Below are positions 42,780 through 52,622 of a stretch of DNA of 64,000 bases, piece after piece. The position numbers and the translations under genes were made by a program. Every line of letters begins with the position of its first letter. The stretch's first letter is position 1. The stretch spans positions 744,001 through 808,000 of the forward strand of contig JAGKQI010000094.1 of NCBI GenBank assembly GCA_018806915.1, written 5' to 3'. The notes beneath the pieces are model-generated. The model ran no database searches. It was not told the DNA's origin and was given only the letters and a program-made list of their open reading frames with translations. The stretch is from Phytophthora colocasiae. Its lineage: Eukaryota; Oomycota; Peronosporomycetes; Peronosporales; Peronosporaceae.

Positions 42780-43619
42780 ATGCTAAACAAGCGATGGAGC
42801 ACTGATGAGGTGCTGCTGCTGATCGGCTACCTTGCAGATCACCCCAAAGCCTACACCACTGGTGTCAAGGAACGTTTTTATGAGAGTGCTCGTGTGTATT
42901 TGGATCAAAACCATTACAGCAAGACCAAAAGCAGTGCAAGACTAAGTTATCCGACTTGGAGTCAACTTACAAGGAGTACAAGATGAAATTATCGCAGTCG
43001 GGCTTCGGCATCAAGGACTCGGACCCACCCAGCATCAAAGGCGAGTCTTACTCGGTTTATTTAATATCTGAGAGTACAAACTTTGCGTTGCTGCTAACCA
43101 GAGCTTCTTAAGAAGAAGTGCCTGTTCTTCTACGAGCTCGATGACATCTTTGGCTTGGTACAATACCACCCCACCAGTATTGATGGAGCCTGGCCGTGTG
43201 CTCCTTGGTGATGCAGTTTCACAGGTGGCTACGCCAAGTAGTAATAGCGTATCATCTGAGCCCGACAACGGCTCAAACAGCGAGGAAAGAAATGCAACTA
43301 GCAGTACACCGAGCTGCACAGCAACAAGTACAGCCAGTAGTACTGCAACGAGTACAGCGAGCAGCACGGCAACGCAGCGACTGAGCAAATGACGCTACGT
43401 AAACGAGTGTATACCGCAGCAGGTGCCGATAGTTTGCACGACACGTTAATGCATATTCACGCGGAGAAGATGGAACGACGCGAAAAGCGGCAAAAGCGCG
43501 AGGAACAATGGCAAGAGCTGAGATATCATATTACAACGTGAGCAGATTGAGCTTCAGAAAGAAGAACTCCGACTTCGTGAGAAAAAGATGGATCAACAGT
43601 TTGCTCTGCTTCACGCATA
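42780..43619 (+). pseudogene. PIF/Harbinger Myb/SANT-like DNA-binding protein, broken
   Basis: Starts MLNKRWSTDEVLLLIGYL, a trihelix/SANT-like domain as in the second protein of PIF/Harbinger elements. It continues in other frames: MKLSQSGFGIKDSDPP, then FYELDDIFG, then a Ser/Thr-rich stretch (43141-43392, short STAS-type tandem codons), then a charged coiled coil (MERREKRQKREEQW, LQKEELRLREKKMDQQFALLHA) to a stop at 43619. At least three frameshifts. In active elements this protein brings the transposase to the DNA and nucleus. Confidence 0.7.
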
Positions 43620-43780
43620 ACCGATCTCGTAGAGCATGCATATCTCTTAACGCACACTCAGCGTAAGCCAATCAGATCAAACATTTCTGCAAGTTTTATT
43701 ACCATTTCTCATAAAGCACACTCAGTGATTGTGTTAAAATTTATAGCAGTGAAGAACTGATAAAACACACACTCCCGCAG

Positions 43781-43981
43781 TTGCAGCAGTCTACCTTTTC
43801 ATTTTTGAATTTGCGTCGGTTTACAATGGCGATTGTAGGAAGACCTCGTACGAGCGGCACCGGATCTCGTCCGAAGCAGTACAAACGCGCTGCTGTCTCG
43901 TATGGCTACAAATTGCACATGTACTATCCTATGCACCTGCCGAACAGCCACGTCAACCTGTACATGGGGTATGCTCTATGA
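43781..43981 (+). CDS. Small ORF of unknown function inside the Harbinger element
   Basis: 66 codons, perhaps from the inner ATG (MAIVGRPRTSGTGSRP, AAVSYGYKLHMYY). The GRPR patch then a short helix is reminiscent of the N-terminal DNA-binding tips of oomycete transposases, but too short to assign. It lies between the two Harbinger genes. Confidence 0.25.
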   Translation: MQQSTFSFLNLRRFTMAIVGRPRTSGTGSRPKQYKRAAVSYGYKLHMYYPMHLPNSHVNLYMGYAL

Positions 43982-44044
43982 GATCGGTTATGCGGTAACA
44001 GAAACGTATTGTCTTCAAATTAAAATGGTTTCTCTTGCTTCGTT

Positions 44045-44990
44045 CTAAACTATAATCCGCAAGTCATCTGAAGACAGGAACTGAGAAGCATCATAAGGGA
44101 GTTGTAGATCGTTTCCGGATTCTTCATTGCTACTCGGTGGATCCAGCACAGCTTCGAATTGTACTTCACGAAGTTGAATGCAAAAGTTGTGTAGAATGAT
44201 GCATGCCTTTTGACGCTTGCACACACTCACGATATCATCTTCATCTGCCAGATAGACAGCGCATTCCCTCAAAAAAGGGAAAGCGGCCCTTAAGTATTCC
44301 GATGCAATGTTCAACTGCAACTCGCTGACCACTCAACGCGATGTTGAAATCTGTATTTCCTGGGTCAAGAGCGGCGGGCCGTTTGTATGGCGAGACCACA
44401 AACGGAAAGCACGTACCGTAAGCACTGTCACCAAGAATATACTCATTCCTGTCAAAATATACTCGAGGGTCCGCTGCCATTTTCGTGAAGGACAAGGCGC
44501 GTTTGTCATGAACCGAACAATCTGATCAAAAAATACCAAAGTCAAATTAATAACTACATCGACAAATCAAAACAAAAATACCAACCTGGTAATATGTAAT
44601 CCGACGGCGATGATCATACATGTATACAATTTGAGCGTTGAAGCAGTACACACTTTTCTAGAGAAGTAGCACTCTGCATCACGTTGTGGCGCGTACTTCA
44701 AATTGAAGGTGGAACCATCCACAATACCAATGCAGTTAGGAAACCCGTTTGCACTTCTTACTTGAGTGGAGATCTCATGCTTTTCTCGGGGCAAAGGCAA
44801 TCGAACCAGTTCATTCTCCAGCCCAAGCAACGCCTCCACAACTCTATCGCCAAACTTTCGAACAGAGCCCAAATACAACAAAAACACATTGTTAAGCACA
44901 TTGGTAAGTTAAGCACATTAGTAAGTAGAACCTTAGAAAAAGTAGCGTACTGATGCCTTCTGCGATTCCGAAATGTTGTGCTACTAAATG
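44045..44990 (-). pseudogene. PIF/Harbinger transposase (DDE_Tnp_4 type) with one intron
   Basis: Minus strand: AQHFGIAEGIS helix-turn-helix trace at about 44970, FGDRVVEALLGLENELVRLP, GFPNCIGIVDGSTFNLKYAP with the first catalytic D, a one-base loss near 44655, then after the intron SVHDKRALSFTKMAADPR, ILGDSAYG with the second D, ALSGQRVAVEHCIGILKGRF with the catalytic E, and C-terminal ACIILHNFCI. This is a complete Harbinger catalytic layout apart from the frameshift and an unclear 5' exon. It converges on the Myb-like gene, the usual two-gene organisation. Confidence 0.8.
44522..44581 (-). other. 60-bp intron in the Harbinger transposase
   Basis: GTATTTTTG...TTGATCAG on the minus strand. 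Removing it joins YYQV to DCSVHDKRAL in frame, the sequence expected at this place in the family; without it the frame breaks. Confidence 0.7.
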
Positions 44991-45107
44991 AGTATCATGT
45001 GTTGGATTGTTTGGGTCCTGACCCGAGTCAACACCAAATTTAGGACTCAATCAAAATATCTGTTTTCAAAGTATTTTGAAACCTTTTTTCAGCGAAGTGA
45101 AGGTGAC

Positions 45108-46584
45108 ATGGGCAAGCGAACTGGAGTGTCTATACGATCCTATGCAGCTGCCGTAGCGCCGTGCAAGACGGTCGAAGCGATAGAACCAAGTGAAGTTGAT
45201 ATGCAGCTCGAAATTGACGAAAGCGAACGGTGCTACAATTCAGACTACGCTTGAAACGCGACCAATCAACACTAAGCGTAAGTATGACGCTTACCAGAAA
45301 GAATACATTCAGTGGTGTACTGCTCGCGAATTCCGAGATAGAGACACGGTCGCTGGGGGCAAACTTTACTTTCGAGTATGGTAATCAGGCGAAAGTCAAA
45401 GATGAACAGCGAAAAAACGATTGGCGGGTCTACGGTTTGCGGCTACACGAACGCAATTGTAGATCTCTATAACCAACAGGTTGCCCTTCGCACAAATTCG
45501 AATCAGCACCCTCGAACACCAGCCGTGATCCAACTCATAAAAAACGTCCAGACGCAGACTACTGCTACAAAGAAGAAGAACTACGAAGACAGAGGAATTG
45601 GCTCCCTGTTGGATGGATATTCTTCTGCGGGCCAGTTCCAGCAAATTTGCAACACATTTTTTTCTGTCTCTTGCCCTAGTGATACTGGTTCAACATGGAA
45701 AAACCTACACATTTGGAAAGTTGCAGCATGTCGGGTACATGAGAAACAAGTACGTTCATATATGGCCGCTCAATGTACTTTTTTTTAATTATTTCACGTT
45801 GACAGAGAGCCCTGTTTTCGAAAACCGCAAGACTGGTACGACACTAAGTTGTTACGTGGGCGGCAGCGGGATAAATCAATCACGTACGAGACTCACAAAG
45901 CCAGCTACGAGGCAGTCTTCAAGTACTTAGGGCTTACTTTTAACAAGAAGACGCATATTAATCGGCAACAATGTGTGCGTCATCTCGAAAGCGCGGATGT
46001 CGACATTTCTCAGACTCGACGCCATGGAAGATGGGGAATGGATACGTGTGAAGCAGTGTATGCTGCTCCGCTTGCACGATGCGCGCACTGTCAGGGCATC
46101 CACCTCGCTCTCGATTGTACTATCTGGAACGTGCATCTGTTGATCCACCTCTAGAACTGCAACAACTTATTTTTCCTGAAGTGGGATTATGCGAAACCAA
46201 ATGTTAGAGGGGACTAGCAGCTCGTGGTTTCTTACAGTTGTTACGGTACCTTCGTTCTGTATTTCTTCGATGCAGCGGTGTTGTATGACCTTCTCCCCTC
46301 TCGGTTCCAGCAGCATCAAATTTTAGGTGATGCATGTCATCGTTTTAGAGCTCAAGCTCTTGAAGTGGCTGCGACCGCTAAGTCCCCGGTTGAAATGCAA
46401 TTGCAAGTCGCGATGCCGTTGTTATCCGCTCAAATATTTAAACAACACGCAGAAATTATGCTGCGGTTAGAATCAAATCAAGCCAAGATCGCTCAAGTCT
46501 TAACTGAAACAAATACCTGTCTCACCTCGATGCTGCATGGGCAGATGGAATTTAGGCTCGTGCCACTATGTACTACTCAAACTA
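45108..46584 (+). pseudogene. Second Crypton-type tyrosine recombinase, frameshifted, cut by the arm junction
   Basis: Start MGKRTGVSIRSYAAA; then in shifting frames an N-terminal DNA-binding region (TKRKYDAYQKEYIQWC, GYTNAIVDLYNQQV), a middle domain similar to the Crypton-derived CBF3/Ndc10 core (QHGKTYTFGKLQHVGYMRNK), and the C-terminal catalytic block KKTHINRQQCVRHLESADVD, QTRRHGRWGMD and a possible Tyr in VYAAPLA. A C-terminal coiled coil (46300-46550) is cut at 46585 where the right arm begins. At least three frameshifts. Unlike the first Crypton it keeps H..R but not its 18-bp arrays. Confidence 0.7.
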
Positions 46585-46658
46585 AGGTTCGCTGTCCTTA
46601 GGTTCGCCGTCCGCCGTCGTCTCCCAATCCAAACCGCTACAATGCTTCTAAATGTTTG

Positions 46659-47687
46659 CTATTCCCTTCGTGGCTTTGGAGTCATGTAGTTCGGTCCGTA
46701 TGCCTCTCTTAGGAAGTAATCTGGGTCGTGCATCGTGTCGAATGGCATCCCGTTGATCGTGATCTGCGAGAATGGCTCCACTTTGCCATTCGGAAGAAAG
46801 CGCCCGTTGCTTCCTACCAGTTCCTGAACATCCCAATTACCCTTGTTGGTTTTCTTCATACGATACAGATCCACATACGGGACAGAGTATCTTTTGGTCA
46901 GTGGGAGATCCGGGTCGTAAATTCGACCAGCAAGTGGATGTGTTGGCGCCACGCAAACTCTCCAAATACCCAAGAAGAACATGTGATAACCTTTTCGCCA
47001 AAGCGCCTCTTGTAAAGCTTCTTGCGCCTTCAATTCGTCCACAAACCCGATGTCAGTGTCTTCCGTAAAAGGAATCATCGAGCCATTCCGAACAGCTCCA
47101 AGTAGCGAACCAAACGTGATCAAAGGAGTGTTTCCGGTGGCCTGTAGCTCCTCGTACACTTCTAACATCAACATGTGCAATACACTGGCGTAACAAATCG
47201 ACTTGTGCGACTGAGCGTTGAGTAAGTCCGTTCGGTCCGCAGCAGTGCAGTACGGGACATCCTTACGACCGGAGATGGGGAGGCAATAGCCGTACTTGAT
47301 CTGTGTTCGTAGCTCTTCGTGGCAAAGCACGGTGTGGTTATTGTTACGGAAGGTAGGGGGTGTTGCCTCCATCTCCTTCAACTGGCTGTAGTATCGGTGT
47401 CCTGAATGATACTGGATGTTGCTTGCATCGAGGGCTCTTGGACGACACACTGCTGTCTCATTTAGGACAGCAACTTCCGGTATACACGAGATGATCCGTG
47501 ACTCCATGAACAAGCCGAACATCAGCAATCCGAGCAGCACCACTAGGAATGTTAGGAGCACTGTCATTCCCGTCCAAAAGTGTCTGCATCGCAGCACAAA
47601 CCACCCAGCAACGCCAACAGGAGCGACCTTGATCACTTCGAGACCTTTTTCGACTTTTACGTCCATGACGATCGCGCTGTTCTCCAT
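46659..47687 (-). CDS. LicD/fukutin-family type II membrane protein L1 (right copy)
   Basis: 342 codons, protein identical to L1 at 11533-12561; see that entry for domains. Here the gene ends about 75 bp from the arm junction, with the LTR start and then Crypton DNA downstream, so its 3' UTR must differ from that of the left copy beyond the junction. Confidence 0.88.
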   Translation of the reverse strand: MENSAIVMDVKVEKGLEVIKVAPVGVAGWFVLRCRHFWTGMTVLLTFLVVLLGLLMFGLFMESRIISCIPEVAVLNETAVCRPRALDASNIQYHSGHRYYSQLKEMEATPPTFRNNNHTVLCHEELRTQIKYGYCLPISGRKDVPYCTAADRTDLLNAQSHKSICYASVLHMLMLEVYEELQATGNTPLITFGSLLGAVRNGSMIPFTEDTDIGFVDELKAQEALQEALWRKGYHMFFLGIWRVCVAPTHPLAGRIYDPDLPLTKRYSVPYVDLYRMKKTNKGNWDVQELVGSNGRFLPNGKVEPFSQITINGMPFDTMHDPDYFLREAYGPNYMTPKPRRE

Positions 47688-48114
47688 TGGATCGATTCTT
47701 GTGGATGACTTGATCTACAGACAGTGAAAGAGAGAATGGGACGTCTTTGCTAACTACGGCTCGGCGACATGGCACATCGAATCGGAATAATGGCTCAATC
47801 CAAATTCTCTCATGACTCTGTTCTTTTTGAGCTTACGTTGCCGTCCCAGCCTGAAGACGCAACACATTCCGCCTCCATCTGGTTGCTGTGACGGTACCAT
47901 ACCCGCGTTATCGTACTGCAACTGATGAATGGTGCTCACTGTTAATTGTTTCTTGAAGTTCAATCTGTTTTTGTTTTCAAATTTGCTAGTCAGCAGCAGC
48001 CAGAACTGTTTTGCTTGCTCTTTGAGACTCTTCTCATATCGGAAGCATCCTTAACGTGTTGTTCGTTGTTGAAAGCATTTTTACAGCAATTTACTAATTC
48101 TAAGACAAAATATT

Positions 48115-49110
48115 CTACTCTAATGCCCCCGAAGACTCGTTTCGTGGTTTTGGTGTCATGTAGTCAGTCCCATAAGCCTCTGTCAAGAAGAAATGTGGAT
48201 CTCGCACAGTCTCAAATGTCATCCGGTTGATATTCACTTGCGTAAATGGCCAGACCTTCTTGTAAGGGAGAACACTCCCATTGGTGCCTTCCAGTTCTTG
48301 TACATCCCAGTCTCCATTTTCCGTCTGCTTCATCTGGTACAGATCTACGTACGGTACAGCGAAACTCTCTGAAATAGGCAACTCCGGGTCGTAAAGATGT
48401 CCAGCAAGCGGATGTGTAGGCGCCACACAGACTCTCCAGATACCCATATAGAACATGTGATAGCCCTTCCTTCTAAGAGCGAGCTTGACCTTGTCACCAG
48501 TGAAAACATCACCAACATAACCGATATCGACGTCCTCCGTGAACGGAATCATACTCTGATTGCGTATAGCTCCCAATAGCGAGCCAAACGCTAGGAACGG
48601 TGTGTTTCCAGTCGCTTGGAGCTCTTCGTAGACCTCCACCAATAGCAAGTGTAGTACACTGGCATAGCAGATCGACTTGGTGTTAACGTTCAGTAAGTTC
48701 ATCCGGTCTGCTGCACTGCAGAACGGCGTGTCTTTCCGACCGGAAACCGGTAAGCAGTATTCGTACTTGGCTTGGAGTCGGTTCGTCTTGCTGCAGAGTT
48801 TGGCGTGTTGTTGTGCCATTTGTGGCGGAGGAAGAGATCCGATCTCCTTCAAACCAGCGTAGTATCTGTGTCCTGAATGGTATTTGATATTGTTGGCGTC
48901 TAATACCTTCGGACTGCATGCATTCCCTCCCATTGTGGACACAGTTGCTTTGTAGTTGATACTCGTCTGCACGAAAACCAATAGACAAATAGCCACCAAC
49001 ACTAGGACCGGCCTCGTCGCACCTGTCGTTAGGCCTCTGTATACACGCGTCATGGTCCATTGGGGCTTCAAGCGACGTGCTTTATCGTACTGGTCGTCAC
49101 TTGTGCTCAT
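48115..49110 (-). CDS. LicD/fukutin-family type II membrane protein L2 (right copy)
   Basis: 331 codons, differing from the left copy at two cytosolic-tail residues (MTRVYRGL for MARVYRSL). All family blocks including GSLLGAIRNQSMIPFTED are kept. The upstream region has lost about 25 bp containing the initiator-like CTCATTCTC of the left copy and has gained a 14-15-bp duplication (near 49151-49166), so expression may differ between the two copies. Confidence 0.88.
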   Translation of the reverse strand: MSTSDDQYDKARRLKPQWTMTRVYRGLTTGATRPVLVLVAICLLVFVQTSINYKATVSTMGGNACSPKVLDANNIKYHSGHRYYAGLKEIGSLPPPQMAQQHAKLCSKTNRLQAKYEYCLPVSGRKDTPFCSAADRMNLLNVNTKSICYASVLHLLLVEVYEELQATGNTPFLAFGSLLGAIRNQSMIPFTEDVDIGYVGDVFTGDKVKLALRRKGYHMFYMGIWRVCVAPTHPLAGHLYDPELPISESFAVPYVDLYQMKQTENGDWDVQELEGTNGSVLPYKKVWPFTQVNINRMTFETVRDPHFFLTEAYGTDYMTPKPRNESSGALE

Positions 49111-49283
49111 TTATCTCCACTTCAGCCAGGAGTACCATTTTCTGTCCGTGACATCTTATCCTGTATCTTATCCCGTATTTCATAACGTAACACACACGTA
49201 TCCTGTGAATGAGGCTAACACCTTACTGAGGGTTCTGAGGGTTGATAATGGTCTACTATTACTACAGTTTTCCTATTCGTTGC

Positions 49284-50318
49284 CTATGCGCTAGCTGAGC
49301 TTTCTCCTCTTGGTTTAGGCGTCATGTAGTCGTCTCCATACGCTTCTTTTAAGAGGAATTGCGGGTCTTTCACTGTGTCGAATGTCATCCCATTGATCGA
49401 CACTTGTGAGAATGGTTGCACCTTGTTGTACGGTAGAATACTACCATTGCTGCCCTCCAGTTCTTGCAGGTTCCAGTCGCCGTTGTCCAGCTGCTCCATC
49501 ATGTACAGATCTACGTAAGGCACTTCATACGTCTGAGACACAGGTGCGCTGGGGTCGTATAGATGCCCAGCTAACGGGTGCGTCGGCGCCACGCAGACTC
49601 GCCAAATATCCATAAAGAACATGTGATAGCCTTTCTTCCTCAGCGCGAGCCTCACAGCATCAACGGAGATCATTTCGCCCACGTATCCAATGTCCACGTC
49701 TTCTGTGAACGGGATCATAGAGCCATTGCGAACAGCTCCTAACAGCGACCCAAACGCTAGGAACGGGATGTTCCCTTTCGCTTGCAGCTCTTCATACACT
49801 TCCACCAGTAGCATATGCAGTACACTGGCATAGCAAATAGCTTTGGACGACCGGAGGTTCAATAGATCCATCCGGTCCGCTGCAGCACAGAACGGCGAGT
49901 CTTTCCGACCGGAGATCGGCAGACAGTATTCGTACTTGGCTGTTTTCCTCTTGGTTTTATCGCACAGCTTGGTATGTTTGCCTCGGAAGACTGGAATAGG
50001 CAGTGTCATCTCTTTTAACTCGTCATAATATCTGTGACCGGAGTGGTAGTCAATGGAGCTGGAGTTCACGACACTAGGTGTACAGATCTTGCTTTCACTG
50101 GACAGCATTGCAGCCGGGACGCGTGCTAGAATGTTGGTCTCCATTATGATATCGAACGCCACGAGACCAATCAATGCTAGAGCCAGAGCTGGCAGCACCA
50201 TAATTCCGGTGCAAAGCTCCTTACGGCGGTGATGCGCTCGGATCTTCTTGGTCGTCGGCACGCGGTACGCCATCTCCACCTCGGGCTCCTCCTCATCGAT
50301 CTTGTGGTCGTTCTTCAT
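49284..50318 (-). CDS. LicD/fukutin-family type II membrane protein L3 (right copy)
   Basis: 344 codons from the ATG at 50318, identical to the left copy from that start. An in-frame ATG at 50396 would add 26 residues; the single residue differing between copies in that stretch and the initiator motif after it favour the shorter form. Catalytic block GSLLGAVRNGSMIPFTED.DIGY intact. Divergent from L4 (51582). Confidence 0.88.
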   Translation of the reverse strand: MKNDHKIDEEEPEVEMAYRVPTTKKIRAHHRRKELCTGIMVLPALALALIGLVAFDIIMETNILARVPAAMLSSESKICTPSVVNSSSIDYHSGHRYYDELKEMTLPIPVFRGKHTKLCDKTKRKTAKYEYCLPISGRKDSPFCAAADRMDLLNLRSSKAICYASVLHMLLVEVYEELQAKGNIPFLAFGSLLGAVRNGSMIPFTEDVDIGYVGEMISVDAVRLALRKKGYHMFFMDIWRVCVAPTHPLAGHLYDPSAPVSQTYEVPYVDLYMMEQLDNGDWNLQELEGSNGSILPYNKVQPFSQVSINGMTFDTVKDPQFLLKEAYGDDYMTPKPRGESSASA

Positions 50319-50342
50319 GGCTGTTGGTGACGAGTCGTCAGA

Positions 50343-50360
50343 GGGAAATACGAAACTGAG
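50343..50360 (-). promoter_or_regulatory. Probable initiator of L3 (right)
   Basis: Minus strand CTCAGTTTCGTATTTCCC, the same as in the left arm, 25-42 bp before the ATG. Confidence 0.45.
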
Positions 50361-51581
50361 CTGCTTCACGTGGTGTCCCAAGCACAGGCAGTGCAAGTGG
50401 ACGACTTCATGTTAACGACCGAAAACAGGCCAGAAAATTGGACGGGTACATCCACCCGGCTCAAAATCATATCAAGTGGTTGGTAGGGGAGTTAACGTGG
50501 ATTTTTGAGCAGGGGACGCAGCGCTACAAACTCAAGCATGTGCTGCATACAGGCTGTCATTCAATGCCTTCCTTTCCATGAAGGCATTAGAGCTCAGCAC
50601 CCGACGATCGACGCCATATCCCGTGATCAGCTGGTGCGCATAGGGAACGTCGCGTCAGCAACACTGCCGAGCAGCAAAATCCAAGTTCCATGGGGGTCTC
50701 TCAGAGAGAGAGAGAGACTCTCTCTCTAAATGACTTACGAGATGCCGAAATCTACATGTACATGCTGAAATTTACATACATGTACTGAAGTCTATACAGT
50801 ATCGTAAGAAGTTGCAGCCGTACCCATGCAAACTCAGACAGCGCCGATGTGTCAACTGAGATTTGTAGGCGAAAAATCGACAATCTTGATTATTCTCCGC
50901 TGTCGCTTCGCTAGAGCAAGCAAACGAGCTGGTCGACGGCATTGCCGTGACGACAGTGCCGTGACGAGTGCCGTGTGGGCTCTTTTCCAGATACCAAAAC
51001 CGTGTCTCCAAAAGATTGAAAAGGGACGTACAAGTGTTGCACATGTTGGACCAACATGGACTGTAAACCGTCCGTAGTTCCTGTTGCCTGTGATGGTTAT
51101 CGCAGCCACTGCAACATCCGAGTCGGATCAAGACTTGCGGAAGATTGTAACGTGCATTTTTTCATTATGGTAAGCTCTTGCTATAACAGCAATGCTATTC
51201 TGTCACACCGAGGTGATCCACTTCGAGTAAAGAAGCAGTGGCCATGTAGCTAAGCAGATATCATTCTTTACGCGTCTGTATATTATACAGACGCCAAAAC
51301 TCAGGATGTATCGTATTCTTGCAAGTTGATACCGGTCTCAACTGCTAGCTCCCCTGAGGTGGGCAGCTTCAACGTTCGAAAAAATAAAAGAACTCTCAAC
51401 GAACAGCAAAACAATGCATCTACAGCAATGAAAAGAACCTGGTTGCGGCAAGCCGCTACTGGTCGTCATAGACCGTAGCTCCCATCGGTCTGGCACTTCA
51501 GTTGCTTTTCCTTTGGACCAAACCACTGGACGTTCATTTTTGCTTCTACGAGCTGACTGACAAACCAGAAGTATCCCAACA
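50361..51581. other. Intergenic region between divergent L3 and L4
   Basis: Mirror of the left-arm region: AG/TC patch near 50701-50727, inverted repeat GCGTCTGTAT-ATT-ATACAGACGC at 51272-51294, TACATGTA palindromes near 50753-50782. No gene supported. Confidence 0.5.
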
Positions 51582-52583
51582 ATGCCCGCTTCACAACACG
51601 TCGCTTCTTCAGTTAAGCACATTCGGACACCAACAACGATTTCTGCAAACACAATGACGATTCTGGCTGTCACGCTACTGGCGGCTGGACTCATACTCTG
51701 TAACGTCGCAGTGGAGACGAAATTCCTCTCGGAATCCTTTACGAAAAGCAACGAAAACGAAGCCAGCGCAAACTTAAACGCCTTTCACGCTACGGAAGAG
51801 TCGACTTGCAGCCCCAGTATGGTTAACATGAGCGAGATCCAGTATCGTTCTGAGCATCGATACTATGCTACTGTGGGAGGGATGACTCCTTTACCATCGC
51901 CAGTATTCCGCGATAACCACATCGCATTGTGCAACAAGAGTGACGAGAGCGACGTCGCTTTTAAGTATTGTCTGCCCATCTCAGGACGCAAGGACTCCAC
52001 TTTCTGTGCTGGTGCCGATCGAATGGATCTCCTGACTCATCACTCCAATCTAACGCGTTGTTATGCCAGTGTACTGCACATGCTGCTAGTTGAAGTCTAC
52101 GAGGAACTTCAGGTGTTCGGGAAACATCCAATCGTCGTCTTCGGCTCGCTCCTGGGTGCAGTTCGCAATGGATCCATGATCCCGTTCACTGAAGACACAG
52201 ATATCGCATACAGCGGTCAACTGAGCGTGGACAGCGATCTCAATCGTGCTTTGGTGTCTAAAGGCTATCACTTTTTCTTTTTCAACATTTGGAGAGTGTG
52301 TGTGGCCCCAACGCACCCTCTTACTGCTCTGCTGTATGATCCGAGCCTACCGATCACTGAAAATTATGCAGTGCCGTATCTTGATCTTTACGCTACTGAG
52401 AAGCTGGACGATACCACTTGGAGGATGGAGGGATTCAACGGCGATACAATACCAGCAGACAAAATGGAGCCATTCTCCCAAGTGACAATCAATGGGTTAC
52501 CATTCGACACTGTGCATGATCCAAATTACTTCCTAATCGAGATGTACGGCGATCACTTCATGTCACCAAACCCACGCGAATAA
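51582..52583 (+). CDS. LicD/fukutin-family type II membrane protein L4 (right copy, intact)
   Basis: 333 codons. Start at the first ATG gives a 24-residue tail before a transmembrane helix (TILAVTLLAAGLILCNVAV); a second ATG at the helix start is an alternative. Then YRSEHRYYATVGGM, CLPISGRKDSTFCAGADR, CYASVLHMLLVEVYEELQ, GSLLGAVRNGSMIPFTED.DIAY (A for the usual G), IWRVCVAPTHPL and YGDHFMSPNPRE, with H and S changes in the terminal YMTP block. The left copy has a frameshift. Convergent with L5, 39 bp apart. Confidence 0.87.
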   Translation: MPASQHVASSVKHIRTPTTISANTMTILAVTLLAAGLILCNVAVETKFLSESFTKSNENEASANLNAFHATEESTCSPSMVNMSEIQYRSEHRYYATVGGMTPLPSPVFRDNHIALCNKSDESDVAFKYCLPISGRKDSTFCAGADRMDLLTHHSNLTRCYASVLHMLLVEVYEELQVFGKHPIVVFGSLLGAVRNGSMIPFTEDTDIAYSGQLSVDSDLNRALVSKGYHFFFFNIWRVCVAPTHPLTALLYDPSLPITENYAVPYLDLYATEKLDDTTWRMEGFNGDTIPADKMEPFSQVTINGLPFDTVHDPNYFLIEMYGDHFMSPNPRE

Positions 52584-52622
52584 AAACAGTAGTAAGAGTC
52601 TGCGTAAACGCTAAGAATTGAT

